A stretch of DNA of 64,000 nt from the NCBI RefSeq assembly GCF_001428685.1, contig NZ_LMIK01000001.1:706255-770254 (forward strand), written 5' to 3'. The notes under the pieces are model-generated. The model was not told the DNA's origin, did no database searches, and saw nothing but the letters and a program-made list of their open reading frames with translations. Origin of the DNA: Lysobacter sp. Root76. GTDB lineage: Bacteria; Pseudomonadota; Gammaproteobacteria; Xanthomonadales; Xanthomonadaceae. Below are positions 36,008-44,626 of this stretch, one piece after another. Position 1 is the stretch's first letter. Each line of letters begins with the position of its first letter. A program made the translations under genes and the position numbers.

Positions 36008-36844
36008 ATGTACAAGGACCTGATGATCCCGATGACCGGCAGCGACGGCGACGACGACGCGCTGACCTTCGCCATGGCGCTCGCGAAATCGAGCGGTGCC
36101 CGCCTGACCGCGCTGGAAATGGTCGACCTGCCCATGCCGATGACCCATCCATGGGGCCTGACGCCCGATGCGGCGACGGCCGACCTTCACGCCGCTTTGC
36201 GAGAGCGCGGCCGGATCAACCTGACGAAGCTCGAACTTAGGTTGGCGGGCGAACGCATTTCGGCGGAAGCCCGACTGGTGGAGGCCTTGTACTCCGAGGC
36301 GCCTCGCCTGGCCGCCAAGCAGGCCTACGACGCCGACCTCTCGATCGTCACCGGAGCCGTCGGCGACACGGTCGATTCGATACTGCCGCACGACTATTTC
36401 GTCGCCTTGCTATTCGAATCCGGGCGGCCGGTGCTGATGGTCCCCCCACACTGCGTCTTGACGGTGCCGCCGCGCCGCGTGGTGATCGCCTGGCAACCTA
36501 CCCGCGAAATCACGCGCGCGGTTCATGACGCGCTGCCGTTGTTGATCGCCGCCGAGAGTGTGGCGGTGCTTACGGTGGAAACCGACCCCGGCCAGGACAG
36601 CGAACCGTCCGCACGCCGCATCGTCGAGCATCTGGAGCGCCACGGAGTCCAGGTGTCGCGCCTCGTACGGCCGGCCCTCGGCCAGACCGTCGCCACCGCG
36701 TTGCTGCATTACTCGCGCGAAATTCGTGCGGACCTGCTGGTAGCGGGCGGCTACGGGCATTCGCGCTTGCGCGAATGGGCGCTGGGCGGCGTCACGCGCG
36801 AGCTGCTGATCGCGTCCGATCTTCCCGTCCTGTTCGGGCACTGA
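36008..36844 (+). CDS. Universal stress protein, 278-residue form
   Basis: Starts MYKDLMIPMTGSDGDDDALT and has two Usp halves; the second ends LLVAGGYGHSRLREWALGG then VTRELLIASDLPVLFGH. Here the loop GGYGHSRLREWALGGVT keeps the G-x2-G-x9-G-x spacing better than in the 277-residue paralogs, since a Gly follows GGY. Divergent from the BON-cyd operon, with its own FNR-type box. Confidence 0.92.
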   Translation: MYKDLMIPMTGSDGDDDALTFAMALAKSSGARLTALEMVDLPMPMTHPWGLTPDAATADLHAALRERGRINLTKLELRLAGERISAEARLVEALYSEAPRLAAKQAYDADLSIVTGAVGDTVDSILPHDYFVALLFESGRPVLMVPPHCVLTVPPRRVVIAWQPTREITRAVHDALPLLIAAESVAVLTVETDPGQDSEPSARRIVEHLERHGVQVSRLVRPALGQTVATALLHYSREIRADLLVAGGYGHSRLREWALGGVTRELLIASDLPVLFGH

Positions 36845-36845
36845 C

Positions 36846-37214
36846 ATGGCCGGCCATGCGTTCACTTTCCCGTGGCCTCCGCCCATGTGCGCCACCGAAC
36901 GCGTACGCGGACATGCGCGTGCCGCCCTGGCGCATGCTGCCGCCACGATCCGAGCGCTGCGCCGGCAGGTCTGCAAGGACAGCTTGCCATTGCAGCGAGA
37001 ACGCCGGCCAAGCGTGCACGGCGAGGCGCGCCGCCTGAAATTGCGCCACCTCGATCTGGCCGGCATATACAAAGCCTTCGCGATCGACACCCTGCCGCCC
37101 TCGCCTCGGTCCGGCAGCGGTTCCCCGTGGCTGCGAGGATTTTCCGCAGGCATCGCGGCGCGCCTGGGCGGACTTGGCCAACAGGCCTTTGCCCGCTTCG
37201 ACAGCCGACCGTGA
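36846..37214 (+). CDS. Hypothetical protein after the USP gene
   Basis: 122 residues, ATG one base after the USP stop. Rich in Ala and Arg with scattered Cys (MCATERVRG, QVCKDS) and no recognised domain. The reading frame is compatible with coding, and its position suggests co-transcription with the USP gene, but nothing in the sequence confirms it. Confidence 0.4.
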   Translation: MAGHAFTFPWPPPMCATERVRGHARAALAHAAATIRALRRQVCKDSLPLQRERRPSVHGEARRLKLRHLDLAGIYKAFAIDTLPPSPRSGSGSPWLRGFSAGIAARLGGLGQQAFARFDSRP

Positions 37215-37249
37215 GGCAGTCGACCGCTCGTCCTTCTGAGGTGTCCAGC

Positions 37250-37498
37250 ATGCATCGCGTTGATCCGCCTTCTCAAGAATCCGCCGATCTCGAAGCGGCG
37301 CTGCGGCGCCAGTTGCGATGGATCGAAGACGATGTCACAACCGCCCTGCTCGGCCCGGAGCCCGGTCCGGCCGCGGCACCTGCGGACGCGGGCGAGCAGC
37401 GCCCAGACATCGCGGCAGCGCCGGGCGCGCATACCATGCTTGCGCGTCTGCGCGATCGGTCGGCCGCATTGCTGCGGAGGTTGTTGCGAAGGCCCTGA
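37250..37498 (+). CDS. Small hypothetical protein
   Basis: 82 residues from ATG 37250, with GAGGTG eight bases upstream. An amphipathic helical N-terminus (ESADLEAALRRQLRWIEDDV), a Pro/Ala-rich middle and a basic C-terminal helix (MLARLRDRSAALLRRLLRRP) that could bind membranes or nucleic acid. No family recognised. It converges with the ribonucleotide-reductase-like gene. Confidence 0.5.
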   Translation: MHRVDPPSQESADLEAALRRQLRWIEDDVTTALLGPEPGPAAAPADAGEQRPDIAAAPGAHTMLARLRDRSAALLRRLLRRP

Positions 37499-37542
37499 GG
37501 CCCATCCAGGGCGCGTCCTGCGGCATCCGCGCGGGGCTTCGC

Positions 37543-38439
37543 TCAGCCCACGCCCTGGACCGCCCCACGGGCTTGCGTCGATGCGCAAACCGGCGCATCG
37601 ATCCACGGCTGGACGGCAGCACGAATCGCGCGTGTCGCCAGTTGCAGCCCCGACCCTTCGCGTTCCAGCGCGGTCGTCTCCGGAGTCCGCGCCGGCTCCA
37701 GTGCATCGCTCGCACCGTTGGCCAGGCAGGCCAGTTCGGGCTGCGGCTCGATCCGGGTCAAGGATTGGTGGCGCCGGTCTCGCTCTGCCGCTTCCGCCAG
37801 CGAAGCCGGCAAACCCCGATGCATCCACAGGCTGGCAAGCCCGACGCCGCTGGCAGGGCTGCCGCGCTCCTCGGCCAATTGCAGCGCCCCATGCAGGCAG
37901 CCAAACGCCAGACTCCGCGCGATCGCTTGCGCCACTGATGGAGAGCGGCCCGAGGTATACGCCAGGCCGAGACGATCCAATGCATCGCCGACGCCGATCA
38001 CGCCGATGCCGAATCGCAGCGGCTGATCGCCGCTGGGACCGTAGGCCATCGCCGCATCGTCGAGCATGCGCACCGCCAGGGCGGCCGCCGAGCCGAAGCG
38101 CTTGTGATCGAAGCGGGCCTGGCGCGTATGCGGATCGGAGACGAAGAGTCCGGCGTTGACCACCGCCCGTGGTTCGGTCAGCAGCGGTACCGGTGTGTCG
38201 GTACCTGCGTGGCGCAGCAGCCGTGGGTCGGGCAGTATCTGCCAACTTCCGAACGCGAACGCGTAGCGGCTGCGCCAATATGCGCCGTCATTGCCTTCGG
38301 GCGCGGCCAGCGCCTCGGCGACCCTTTGCCAGGTCGCATCGATGGTCCGGTCGCACAGTCGATCGCCGCTGCGCCAACGAAAGCGGCTGTCCCAGAGATC
38401 GACCGCTTGCGGGTCTGTGAATCGCGTGAGAAGAGTCAA
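37543..38439 (-). CDS. Truncated ribonucleotide-reductase-like protein
   Basis: 298 residues. The N-terminus (DPQAVDLWDSRFRWRSGDRL, then ATWQRVAEALA) resembles the start of B12-dependent (class II) ribonucleotide reductases, and the segment LRFGIGVIGVGDALDRLGLA followed by ARSLAFGCLHGALQLAEERG resembles the C-terminal barrel region of the same enzymes. The intervening catalytic barrel, several hundred residues, is missing, so it cannot reduce nucleotides by itself. It may be a nucleotide-sensing or structural relative. FNR-type box 75 bp upstream, shared with the divergent Crp/Fnr gene. Confidence 0.7.
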   Translation of the reverse strand: MTLLTRFTDPQAVDLWDSRFRWRSGDRLCDRTIDATWQRVAEALAAPEGNDGAYWRSRYAFAFGSWQILPDPRLLRHAGTDTPVPLLTEPRAVVNAGLFVSDPHTRQARFDHKRFGSAAALAVRMLDDAAMAYGPSGDQPLRFGIGVIGVGDALDRLGLAYTSGRSPSVAQAIARSLAFGCLHGALQLAEERGSPASGVGLASLWMHRGLPASLAEAAERDRRHQSLTRIEPQPELACLANGASDALEPARTPETTALEREGSGLQLATRAIRAAVQPWIDAPVCASTQARGAVQGVG

Positions 38440-38507
38440 GGTAGTTCCTGACGGCTCGAGGCCGGATTGTCTGCTCTGTCACTGTGCCCTTGCCGGGCAG
38501 GTCCGCC

Positions 38508-38521
38508 TTGACCGGGATCAA
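38508..38521. promoter_or_regulatory. FNR/ANR-type box between the RNR-like and Crp/Fnr genes
   Basis: TTGACCGGGATCAA, one mismatch. Centre 75.5 bp before the RNR-like start (38439) and 143.5 bp before the Crp/Fnr start (38658); the first distance fits a class II site. A tandem GTTACCGG pair (GGTTACCGGCAGTTACCGG, about 38576-38594) lies nearer the regulator gene and may be a second operator. Confidence 0.7.
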
Positions 38522-38657
38522 GCTTGCCGCTTCGCCGCGCTCGCGCATTGCCAGGCTCGCGAGGCTGTTACAAACGGTTACCGGCAGTTACCGGTTTGGA
38601 ATCGTCCGCTACGCCCGCGCGGCTAGCCTTGCCTCAACCCCGTCGCGGAATGCCGCC

Positions 38658-39380
38658 ATGTTGCTCGATGTCCTCCAACACGCAGAGCCCTCCAGCGAAT
38701 CCTGCTTCGGCGCATCCGCGAGCGGACGCGTCCACGAGACGCACAGCCTGGAGCGGTTGTTGCAGGCTTGGCCATTACAGCGCCGCCGGGTTTGCGCGAA
38801 ACAGTACGTATTCCGCGCGGGCCAGGCCCGGCACGCCTTGTACCTGGTGCACGCCGGCTTCTTCAAGACCGCCGTGGTCAGCGAAGACGGGCGCGAGAAG
38901 ATCACCGGATTCCGCATGCGCGGCGACCTGCTCGGCCTGGACGCCTTGGACATGCCGACCTACGCTTGCGACGTCATGGCGCTGGACACCGGGGAGCTCT
39001 GGGAACTGCCGTATACCCGCTTGCGCGACGAACTGCCGCAGTTCCAGGAACGCGTCACCGCGCTGCTCGCCAGCGAGATCCGTCGCGACTGGAGCTGGAT
39101 GCTGACTCTGGGCACGCTCGGCGCCGATCAACGCGTGGTTACCTTCTTGTTCGACCTGGCTTCGCGCCTGGAACAATTAGGGTTCAGTCCGAACCGCCTG
39201 CAACTACGCATGACGCGGGCCGAACTCGGCAACTTCCTATCGCTGACTCTGGAAACCGTCACCCGCGTGCTTTCGAGGCTGCAGGCCCGGGGCCTGATCG
39301 GCGTCGCCGGCCGGGAGATTTGCATCAAGGACCGCAACGGCCTGCAGACCGTGCTGCGCGACAACACGGCCTATCACTGA
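38658..39380 (+). CDS. Crp/Fnr-family transcription regulator without FeS cysteine cluster
   Basis: 240 residues from ATG 38658. Cyclic-nucleotide-type sensor domain (residues about 40-150, YVFRAGQARHALYLVHAGFF), a long dimerisation helix, and a winged helix whose recognition helix reads LSLTLETVTRVLSRLQARGL. The E-TV-TR residues correspond to the E-xx-SR of FNR that reads TTGAT. E. coli FNR needs Cys20, 23, 29 and 122; here the N-terminus has only one Cys (SSESCFG), so it cannot hold a 4Fe-4S cluster the same way. It is more like DNR/FixK types. It is the obvious candidate reader of the boxes in this locus. Confidence 0.9.
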   Translation: MLLDVLQHAEPSSESCFGASASGRVHETHSLERLLQAWPLQRRRVCAKQYVFRAGQARHALYLVHAGFFKTAVVSEDGREKITGFRMRGDLLGLDALDMPTYACDVMALDTGELWELPYTRLRDELPQFQERVTALLASEIRRDWSWMLTLGTLGADQRVVTFLFDLASRLEQLGFSPNRLQLRMTRAELGNFLSLTLETVTRVLSRLQARGLIGVAGREICIKDRNGLQTVLRDNTAYH

Positions 39381-41407
39381 GGCGCGGCACGCTCATCGGC
39401 CAGCGGGTCGAGCGCCCGCGCGACCGCCGCGGCCAATTGCTCGCGTCGGTAAGGCTTTCGCAGCAACTCGAAGGCTTCCGCTGTCACCGCCGGCCCAGTC
39501 GCGTCGGTTTCGTAGCCCGAAGTCAACAATATGGGCAATCGCGGCCGCAACCCGCGCGCGGCGATGGCCAGCTCTTTGCCGTTCATGCCTTCGCCGAGCA
39601 TGACATCGCTGAACAACAACGCGATCGATTCGTCGTCCGACAACCGCCGAAGCGCATCTTCAGCACTTGCCACCGCCGATACCTGATAGCCGGACGAACG
39701 TAGGAAGGCCACTGCGATATCGCGCACCGCCCCATCGTCCTCCACGACCAGCACGGTCTCTCCCTTGCCTTGAGCGCGGGTCGCCGCGACCGGCGACGCG
39801 GCGGCCGCGACCGCCTGTGCGGCAGGAAGAAACAACGCCACGCGAGTGCCGTAGCCCAGCGTGCTGTCGATGCGCAGATGACCGCCACTCTGCTTGGCGA
39901 AACCATAGGCCATGCTGAGTCCCAGTCCGCTGCCGCGCCCGGCTTCCTTGGTGGTGAAGAACGGCTCCATCGCGCGGGCCAGGATTTCCGGCGCCATGCC
40001 GCGCCCGGTATCGGTCACGCTGATGCGCACATAGCGGCCGGCGGCGAGCTCTCCGCTGCCGGCATGATCCCCGACCTGATGCACTCCTGCCTCGACGGTG
40101 ATTTCGCCGCCGCGCGGCATGGCGTCGCGAGCGTTCAGGGCCAGATTGACCAGCGCTGCGTCCAACTGGGTTGGATCGACGTAAGCCGGCGGCAGATCGT
40201 CCTCGCAGCGCACATAGAGGCGCACGCTGTCGCCCAAGGTGCGTTGCAACATCGATTCGACGTCGTGCAGTAGCGCGGGCACGGCCACGGCCTGCGGCAT
40301 CAACCGTTGCCGGCGCGCAAAGGCCAATAATTTCCCGGTGAGCTCCGCGCCCCGGCCCACCGAGCGCAAGGCGCTGCCGATCAGCTCGCTCGCCTCCGGC
40401 CTTTGCTCGTGCTCCATCTCCAGCAACTGAAGGCTGCCGGACAAGACCGTCAACAGGTTGTTGAAATCGTGAGCGATGCCCCCGGTCAGCTGACCGATCG
40501 CGTCGAGCCGTTGCGAATGGGCCAGTTGTTCCTCCGTACGTCGCCGCTGCACGAACGCGGCGATCAGGTTGGCCACCGACTGCAGCAGATGCAGCGCGTC
40601 GTGATCGAAATGGCGCGGCTGCGACGACACCACCAACAGCGCACCCATCGGACGGCCGCGGTCCAGCAGCGGCAGCAGTACCGCGCTGCCGGAGCCCGCG
40701 ACGACGAGCGGAAAACGGCCGTCGGTATCGCCGGCAAGGTCGTCCACGACCAGGGTCTCGCCCTCGGCAATGCGCGCTAGCAGGGCTTCGCGGTCGAAAC
40801 CGATCGGCGAACGCGAAGCCGCGGCGGCTTCGTCGAGCCCGGTCGAGGCCCGTGTCGCCACGCTTTGGCGGTCATCCGTGACGAACACGACGGCGACCAT
40901 CGGGGTATCGAGTGCAGCCGCCAACAGCGCCGGGACGTGATCGACCACGCCGGATTCGTCCTGGGCCTCGAGCGCGAGTTGGCCGATTCGGGCGGCCAGC
41001 GCATCGTAACGGGCGCGGACCAGGGCCTGGCGGGCCCGTTGGGTCTCGGAGACGTCGCGGACCGAGGCCAAGTAGCGCGGCCCCTGGTCGCTTTCGATCG
41101 GACTGAGCGCGATCTCCACCGGAAATTGCGCACCATCGAGCCGTTGACCGATCAGGCTCTGACCGGTGACCCCCATCGGCCGCACATGCGGCTGTCTCAT
41201 GTAACGCGCACGGTGATCGCGATGGCGATCGCGCGCTGACGCGGGAATGAGTTGCTCGATCGCGACTTGCTCCAGGCCGCCTTGTCGATAACCGAACAGG
41301 CGTTCGGCCTGCGCATTGGCCTGCACGATCCGCCCGTCGCCGTCGACGACGATCAGCGCGTCCGGAACGGCTTCGAACAACCCCGGAAACAGCGCGCTTT
41401 CGCTCAT
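39374..41407 (-). CDS. Hybrid sensor histidine kinase (PAS-GAF-HisKA-HATPase-REC)
   Basis: 677 residues from ATG 41407, overlapping the regulator stop (ATGA). PAS domain (residues about 8-120, VPDALIVVDGDGRIVQANAQ), GAF domain (about 150-300), HisKA with the acceptor His in LTGGIAHDFNNLLTVLSGSL, HATPase with NLALNARDAMPRGG and GRGSGLGLSMAYGF, and a C-terminal receiver with TVLVVEDDGAVRD and LLFSDVMLGEGMNG. No membrane helix, so it is cytoplasmic; GAF/PAS could sense redox, oxygen or NO through a cofactor (family knowledge, not shown here). Converges with the Crp/Fnr gene, whose stop it overlaps by seven bases. Confidence 0.93.
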   Translation of the reverse strand: MSESALFPGLFEAVPDALIVVDGDGRIVQANAQAERLFGYRQGGLEQVAIEQLIPASARDRHRDHRARYMRQPHVRPMGVTGQSLIGQRLDGAQFPVEIALSPIESDQGPRYLASVRDVSETQRARQALVRARYDALAARIGQLALEAQDESGVVDHVPALLAAALDTPMVAVVFVTDDRQSVATRASTGLDEAAAASRSPIGFDREALLARIAEGETLVVDDLAGDTDGRFPLVVAGSGSAVLLPLLDRGRPMGALLVVSSQPRHFDHDALHLLQSVANLIAAFVQRRRTEEQLAHSQRLDAIGQLTGGIAHDFNNLLTVLSGSLQLLEMEHEQRPEASELIGSALRSVGRGAELTGKLLAFARRQRLMPQAVAVPALLHDVESMLQRTLGDSVRLYVRCEDDLPPAYVDPTQLDAALVNLALNARDAMPRGGEITVEAGVHQVGDHAGSGELAAGRYVRISVTDTGRGMAPEILARAMEPFFTTKEAGRGSGLGLSMAYGFAKQSGGHLRIDSTLGYGTRVALFLPAAQAVAAAASPVAATRAQGKGETVLVVEDDGAVRDIAVAFLRSSGYQVSAVASAEDALRRLSDDESIALLFSDVMLGEGMNGKELAIAARGLRPRLPILLTSGYETDATGPAVTAEAFELLRKPYRREQLAAAVARALDPLADERAAPQ

Positions 41408-42159
41408 GCGTTGCGAACCTCGGCCGCAAACAGATAACCCGCCCCCCGGACCGAGCGTATCAATCGCGGCTCGGCGGGGTCGTGTTCGATCTTGCGTCGC
41501 AGCCGGCCGATGCTCACATCGATGCTGCGGTCGAACGGGCCGGCCTGCCGGCCGTGCATTCGGGTCATGAGCTCGTCGCGGCTGAGCACTTGCCGCGGCT
41601 TTTCCAGCAGAGCCTTGAGCAACTCGAACTCGCCGGTGGTCAAGGCCACCTCGACCCCGGCGGCATCGGTCAAGCGTCTCGCCCCCAGGTCCAGGCGAAA
41701 CCCCTCGAAAGCCAGGCCGGCAGATGCCGCCATCGCGGGCGCCTGGGCGGTGGAGCGGCGCAACACCGACCTGATCCGCGCGAGCAGTTCGCGCAGGTCG
41801 AACGGCTTGGTCACATAGTCGTCGGCGCCCAGTTCCAACCCCACGACGCGTTCGACCGCCTCGCCGCGCCCGGTGATCACGATGACCGGACCGCGCCACT
41901 CGGTCTGCAGGTGCCGCAGAAGCGACAGGCCGTCCTCGTCGGGAAGGCCGAGATCCAGCAGGATCAGCTCGATCGTTTCCGAAGCGACCAACGCGCGCGC
42001 CCGGGCCGCGCTCGAAGCGCCGACCACCCGATAGCCGTTCGCGCCGAAGTATCGCGACAACAAAGCGACGATGTCGGCATCGTCGTCGATTATCAGCAGC
42101 CTGGGCAGGGGACCCGCCGTGGAGGTCGCGTCCTTTGCTTCCGATGGCATGGCGGTCAT
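41404..42159 (-). CDS. OmpR-family response regulator
   Basis: 251 residues from ATG 42159 (ATG 42150 is an alternative). Receiver domain with IIDDDADIV, phospho-acceptor in LILLDLGLPDEDGLSLL and Lys in YVTKPFDLRELLARI; winged helix ending IDVSIGRLRRKIEHDP then SVRGAGYLFA. First gene of a two-gene unit with the hybrid kinase. A perfect FNR-type box stands 74 bp upstream, shared with the divergent alcohol dehydrogenase gene, so the two-component system is itself part of the oxygen regulon. Confidence 0.92.
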   Translation of the reverse strand: MTAMPSEAKDATSTAGPLPRLLIIDDDADIVALLSRYFGANGYRVVGASSAARARALVASETIELILLDLGLPDEDGLSLLRHLQTEWRGPVIVITGRGEAVERVVGLELGADDYVTKPFDLRELLARIRSVLRRSTAQAPAMAASAGLAFEGFRLDLGARRLTDAAGVEVALTTGEFELLKALLEKPRQVLSRDELMTRMHGRQAGPFDRSIDVSIGRLRRKIEHDPAEPRLIRSVRGAGYLFAAEVRNA

Positions 42160-42226
42160 TGGACTCGTAGGAAACGGGGAAAGAATGGGCCGATCCGGCG
42201 CCGCCCGCAAGCTCGGTTGGCGTCGA

Positions 42227-42240
42227 TTGATCCATATCAA
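42227..42240. promoter_or_regulatory. Perfect FNR/ANR-type box between regulator and alcohol dehydrogenase
   Basis: TTGATCCATATCAA, perfect consensus. Centre 74.5 bp from the regulator start (42159) and 64.5 bp from the dehydrogenase start (42298). Both distances are in the range seen for the other boxes, so it could serve either or both. Confidence 0.85.
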
Positions 42241-42297
42241 GGCGCCGATGGCGCGCCAGGCCCAGAGTCGAGAACGAATCAGTCCGAGGTGCGTTCG

Positions 42298-43335
42298 ATG
42301 GACGGCACGATGCGAGCGGCGGTCGCCCACCGCCTGGGCGTTCCGCTGATGGTCGATCGCCTGCCCATTCCCACGCCCGGCCCCGGCGAGATTCTCGTCA
42401 GGATCCGCGCGAGCGGCGTCTGTCACACCGACCTGCATGCGGTGCAGGGCGACTGGCCGGTCAAGCCCGCGTTGCCTTTCATTCCCGGGCACGAAGGCGC
42501 GGGTACGGTCGCCGAGATCGGCGCCGGAGTGAAGCACCTGCGTCCGGGCGATTCGGTCGGTATCGTTTGGCTCCACCATGCTTGCGGCCGCTGCGAATAT
42601 TGCATCACCGGCTGGGAAACGCTATGCGAGCAGCAGCGCAACAGCGGCTACAGCGTAAATGGCACTTTCGGCGAGTACGCGATCGCCGATGCGGCGTACG
42701 TCGCTGCCCTGCCTGACCGCTGCGACTTCGTCGGCTTGGCGCCGATTCTCTGCGCCGGCGTCACCAGCTACAAGGGCATTCGCGAGACCGAGGTGCGTCC
42801 TGGAGAGTGGATCGTCATTTCCGGCATAGGCGGACTGGGTCATCTGGCGATCCAGTACGCCCAGGCGATGGGGCTGCACGTGGCGGCGATCGACGTGCGC
42901 GAAAGCAAACTCGAACTGGCGCGTTCGCTCGGCGCCGAGATCGTCGTCAACTCCAACGACCTCGGCGCGCTGGAAGACGTACGCAGCGGCACCGGCGGCG
43001 GGGCGCAAGGCGTGCTGGTCACCGCCGTCTCGCCCGGCGCCTTCGCCCAGGCACTGGGCATGGTGCGGCGCAAGGGCACCATCAGCATGGTGGGACTTCC
43101 GCCCGGAGAATTCGCGACCCCGATCTTCGATGTGGTGCTCAAGCGCATCACCCTGCGCGGTTCGATCGTCGGCAACCGGCAGGACCTGGCCGAAGCGATC
43201 GCGATAGCCGCCAGCGGCAAGGTGCAGGCCATGGTGGAGCCGTATCCGCTGGACCAGGTCAACGTGGTATTGGACCGCCTGCGAGTCGGCGAGGTCGAAG
43301 GGCGTGCCGTGCTGGATATGAGTCTGGTGGCCTGA
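42298..43335 (+). CDS. adhP: Zinc-dependent alcohol dehydrogenase, AdhP type
   Basis: 345 residues from ATG 42298 (GAGGTG upstream). Medium-chain dehydrogenase: catalytic zinc ligands in GVCHTDLHAVQGDWP and the GHEGAG motif, structural zinc cysteines in HACGRCEYCITGWETLC, and an NAD site in ISGIGGLGHLAIQYAQAMGL. It would reduce acetaldehyde to ethanol or the reverse, re-oxidising NADH when oxygen is short. Single-gene unit behind a perfect FNR-type box. Confidence 0.94.
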   Translation: MDGTMRAAVAHRLGVPLMVDRLPIPTPGPGEILVRIRASGVCHTDLHAVQGDWPVKPALPFIPGHEGAGTVAEIGAGVKHLRPGDSVGIVWLHHACGRCEYCITGWETLCEQQRNSGYSVNGTFGEYAIADAAYVAALPDRCDFVGLAPILCAGVTSYKGIRETEVRPGEWIVISGIGGLGHLAIQYAQAMGLHVAAIDVRESKLELARSLGAEIVVNSNDLGALEDVRSGTGGGAQGVLVTAVSPGAFAQALGMVRRKGTISMVGLPPGEFATPIFDVVLKRITLRGSIVGNRQDLAEAIAIAASGKVQAMVEPYPLDQVNVVLDRLRVGEVEGRAVLDMSLVA

Positions 43336-43365
43336 GATGACGTCTTGTCGAGGACGTCCACCGCC

Positions 43366-44174
43366 ATGAACCTGTTCCCACGCGAGGTCAATGGAATGAT
43401 CGTCGCGTTGGGCATCGGCCTGTCAGTCGGCCTGGAACGCTAGCGCACCAAGAGCGGCGGCCTTTGCGCGAGCCTGGCGGCGTGCGCAGCTTCATCCTGT
43501 ACGGCCTGAGCGGTTCGGTCGCGGCCAGCCTCGGTCAGATGGCGCTGTTGGCTGCCGGCTCATTTCTGAGTGCGCTGGTCACGGCGATGGTCGCGGCGAT
43601 GGCTGACCGCGCCCACGCGGTGCCCGAGTTGGTCGCCCCGGCGCGCAGCGCCGCGCTGATGTCGAACATAGCCACGGTGGTGCGGCTCGCGGTGGTGATC
43701 GGAGCATTGTCGCCTGCGATGCTGCAAGCTCGCCCCGGCGCTGATCGCGTCGGGCCTCGTCGTCGCAGTCGCTGCCGCGGCCGTTGCCGTTGCAGATCGA
43801 GGGCCCGAAAACTCGTGCCGAAACGCCCCTTCGAGCCGATCTCTGCGCTAAGGTTCGTTGCGCTGCTCACCACAGTCATGTTGGCCACGGCCATCGCCAA
43901 AACCTATCTGGGCGAGGCCAGCCTGCCCTGGGTGCTGGCCGCTTCGGGCCTGGTCGACGTCCATGCCGGCGCGGCGTCATCCGCACAATCGGCGATGCGC
44001 GCCCAGCGACATGGCCTTGGCCGAACAAGGCCCGATCGGCTCCTTCATCGCAAACTCGCTGGTCATATGCCTGACGGCCGCTTTCAAGGGCAGCCGTGGT
44101 TTTGCGTAGCGGTTGATTGCGGAAATCCTGGCGATGGCCGCGACGTTCGCGGTGGTCGCTTCGCTCGGCTGAGA
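43366..44174 (+). pseudogene. Decayed MgtC/SapB-DUF4010 membrane protein gene
   Basis: The ATG at 43366 opens a typical MgtC/DUF4010 start (MNLFPREVNGMIVALGIGLS) but TAG at 43441 stops it in the GLER motif. The homology resumes in other frames: GVRSFILYGLSGSVAASLGQ (from 43464), KLAPALIASGLVVAVAAAAV (near 43730), YLGEASLPWVLAASGLVDVH (near 43905), and AEQGPIGSFIANSLVICLTA (near 44020). At least three frameshifts plus the stop have destroyed it. Intact relatives are inner-membrane proteins of unclear transport function. Confidence 0.8.
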
Positions 44175-44197
44175 GGGCGTCGTCGCGGCGACGGCAG

Positions 44198-44626
44198 TCA
44201 CGACTCGCGCGACTGTCGCGCCAACAGCTCGTAACGCGCGCGATGGCTGTCGAGGGTCGCGTCGTCCAGTTCCTCTACGTCCATCAGCGCATTACTGGCC
44301 GATCCCGACGAACGGATCAGCTCGTCGAGCTTGATCTGGATCGCCTCGGTATCGCGGCCCTGGGTGTTCTGAATCAGGAACACCATCAGAAACGTGATCA
44401 CCGTGGTCGCGGTATTGATCACCAACTGCCAAGTATCGCTGAAACCGAACAGAGGACCGCTGACCAGCCAGGCGGCGATGATCGCGACCGCCGCGATGAA
44501 GGCCGCAGAACGACCGGCAAAGCGGGCCGCGAGCTTGGAGAAGCGATCGAAGGCTTGTGCTGAGTTCACGGCATTTTTCCCCGGTCCTGGCATCGAAAGG
44601 CGGCACTGAAGGCAAGCTTGCGGCAT
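44198..44626 (-). CDS. Low-affinity iron permease family protein
   Basis: 142 residues from ATG 44626, which overlaps the GNAT stop (TAATG); ATG 44593 would give 131. Two membrane helices (SAAFIAAVAIIAAWLVSGPL and INTATTVITFLMVFLIQNTQ) and the family core FGFSDTWQLVINT, QNTQGRDTEAIQIKLDELIR. Named for fungal Fet4-like proteins, but in bacteria these small proteins have no proven iron role. Co-transcribed with the GNAT gene, hence probably under the FNR-type box at 45236. Confidence 0.85.
   Translation of the reverse strand: MPQACLQCRLSMPGPGKNAVNSAQAFDRFSKLAARFAGRSAAFIAAVAIIAAWLVSGPLFGFSDTWQLVINTATTVITFLMVFLIQNTQGRDTEAIQIKLDELIRSSGSASNALMDVEELDDATLDSHRARYELLARQSRES

Noticed and set aside
39374..42235. 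Hybrid kinase extended upstream to 42235
   Set aside because: The extension overlaps the OmpR-type regulator in another frame; the ATG at 41407 overlapping the regulator stop is the natural start.
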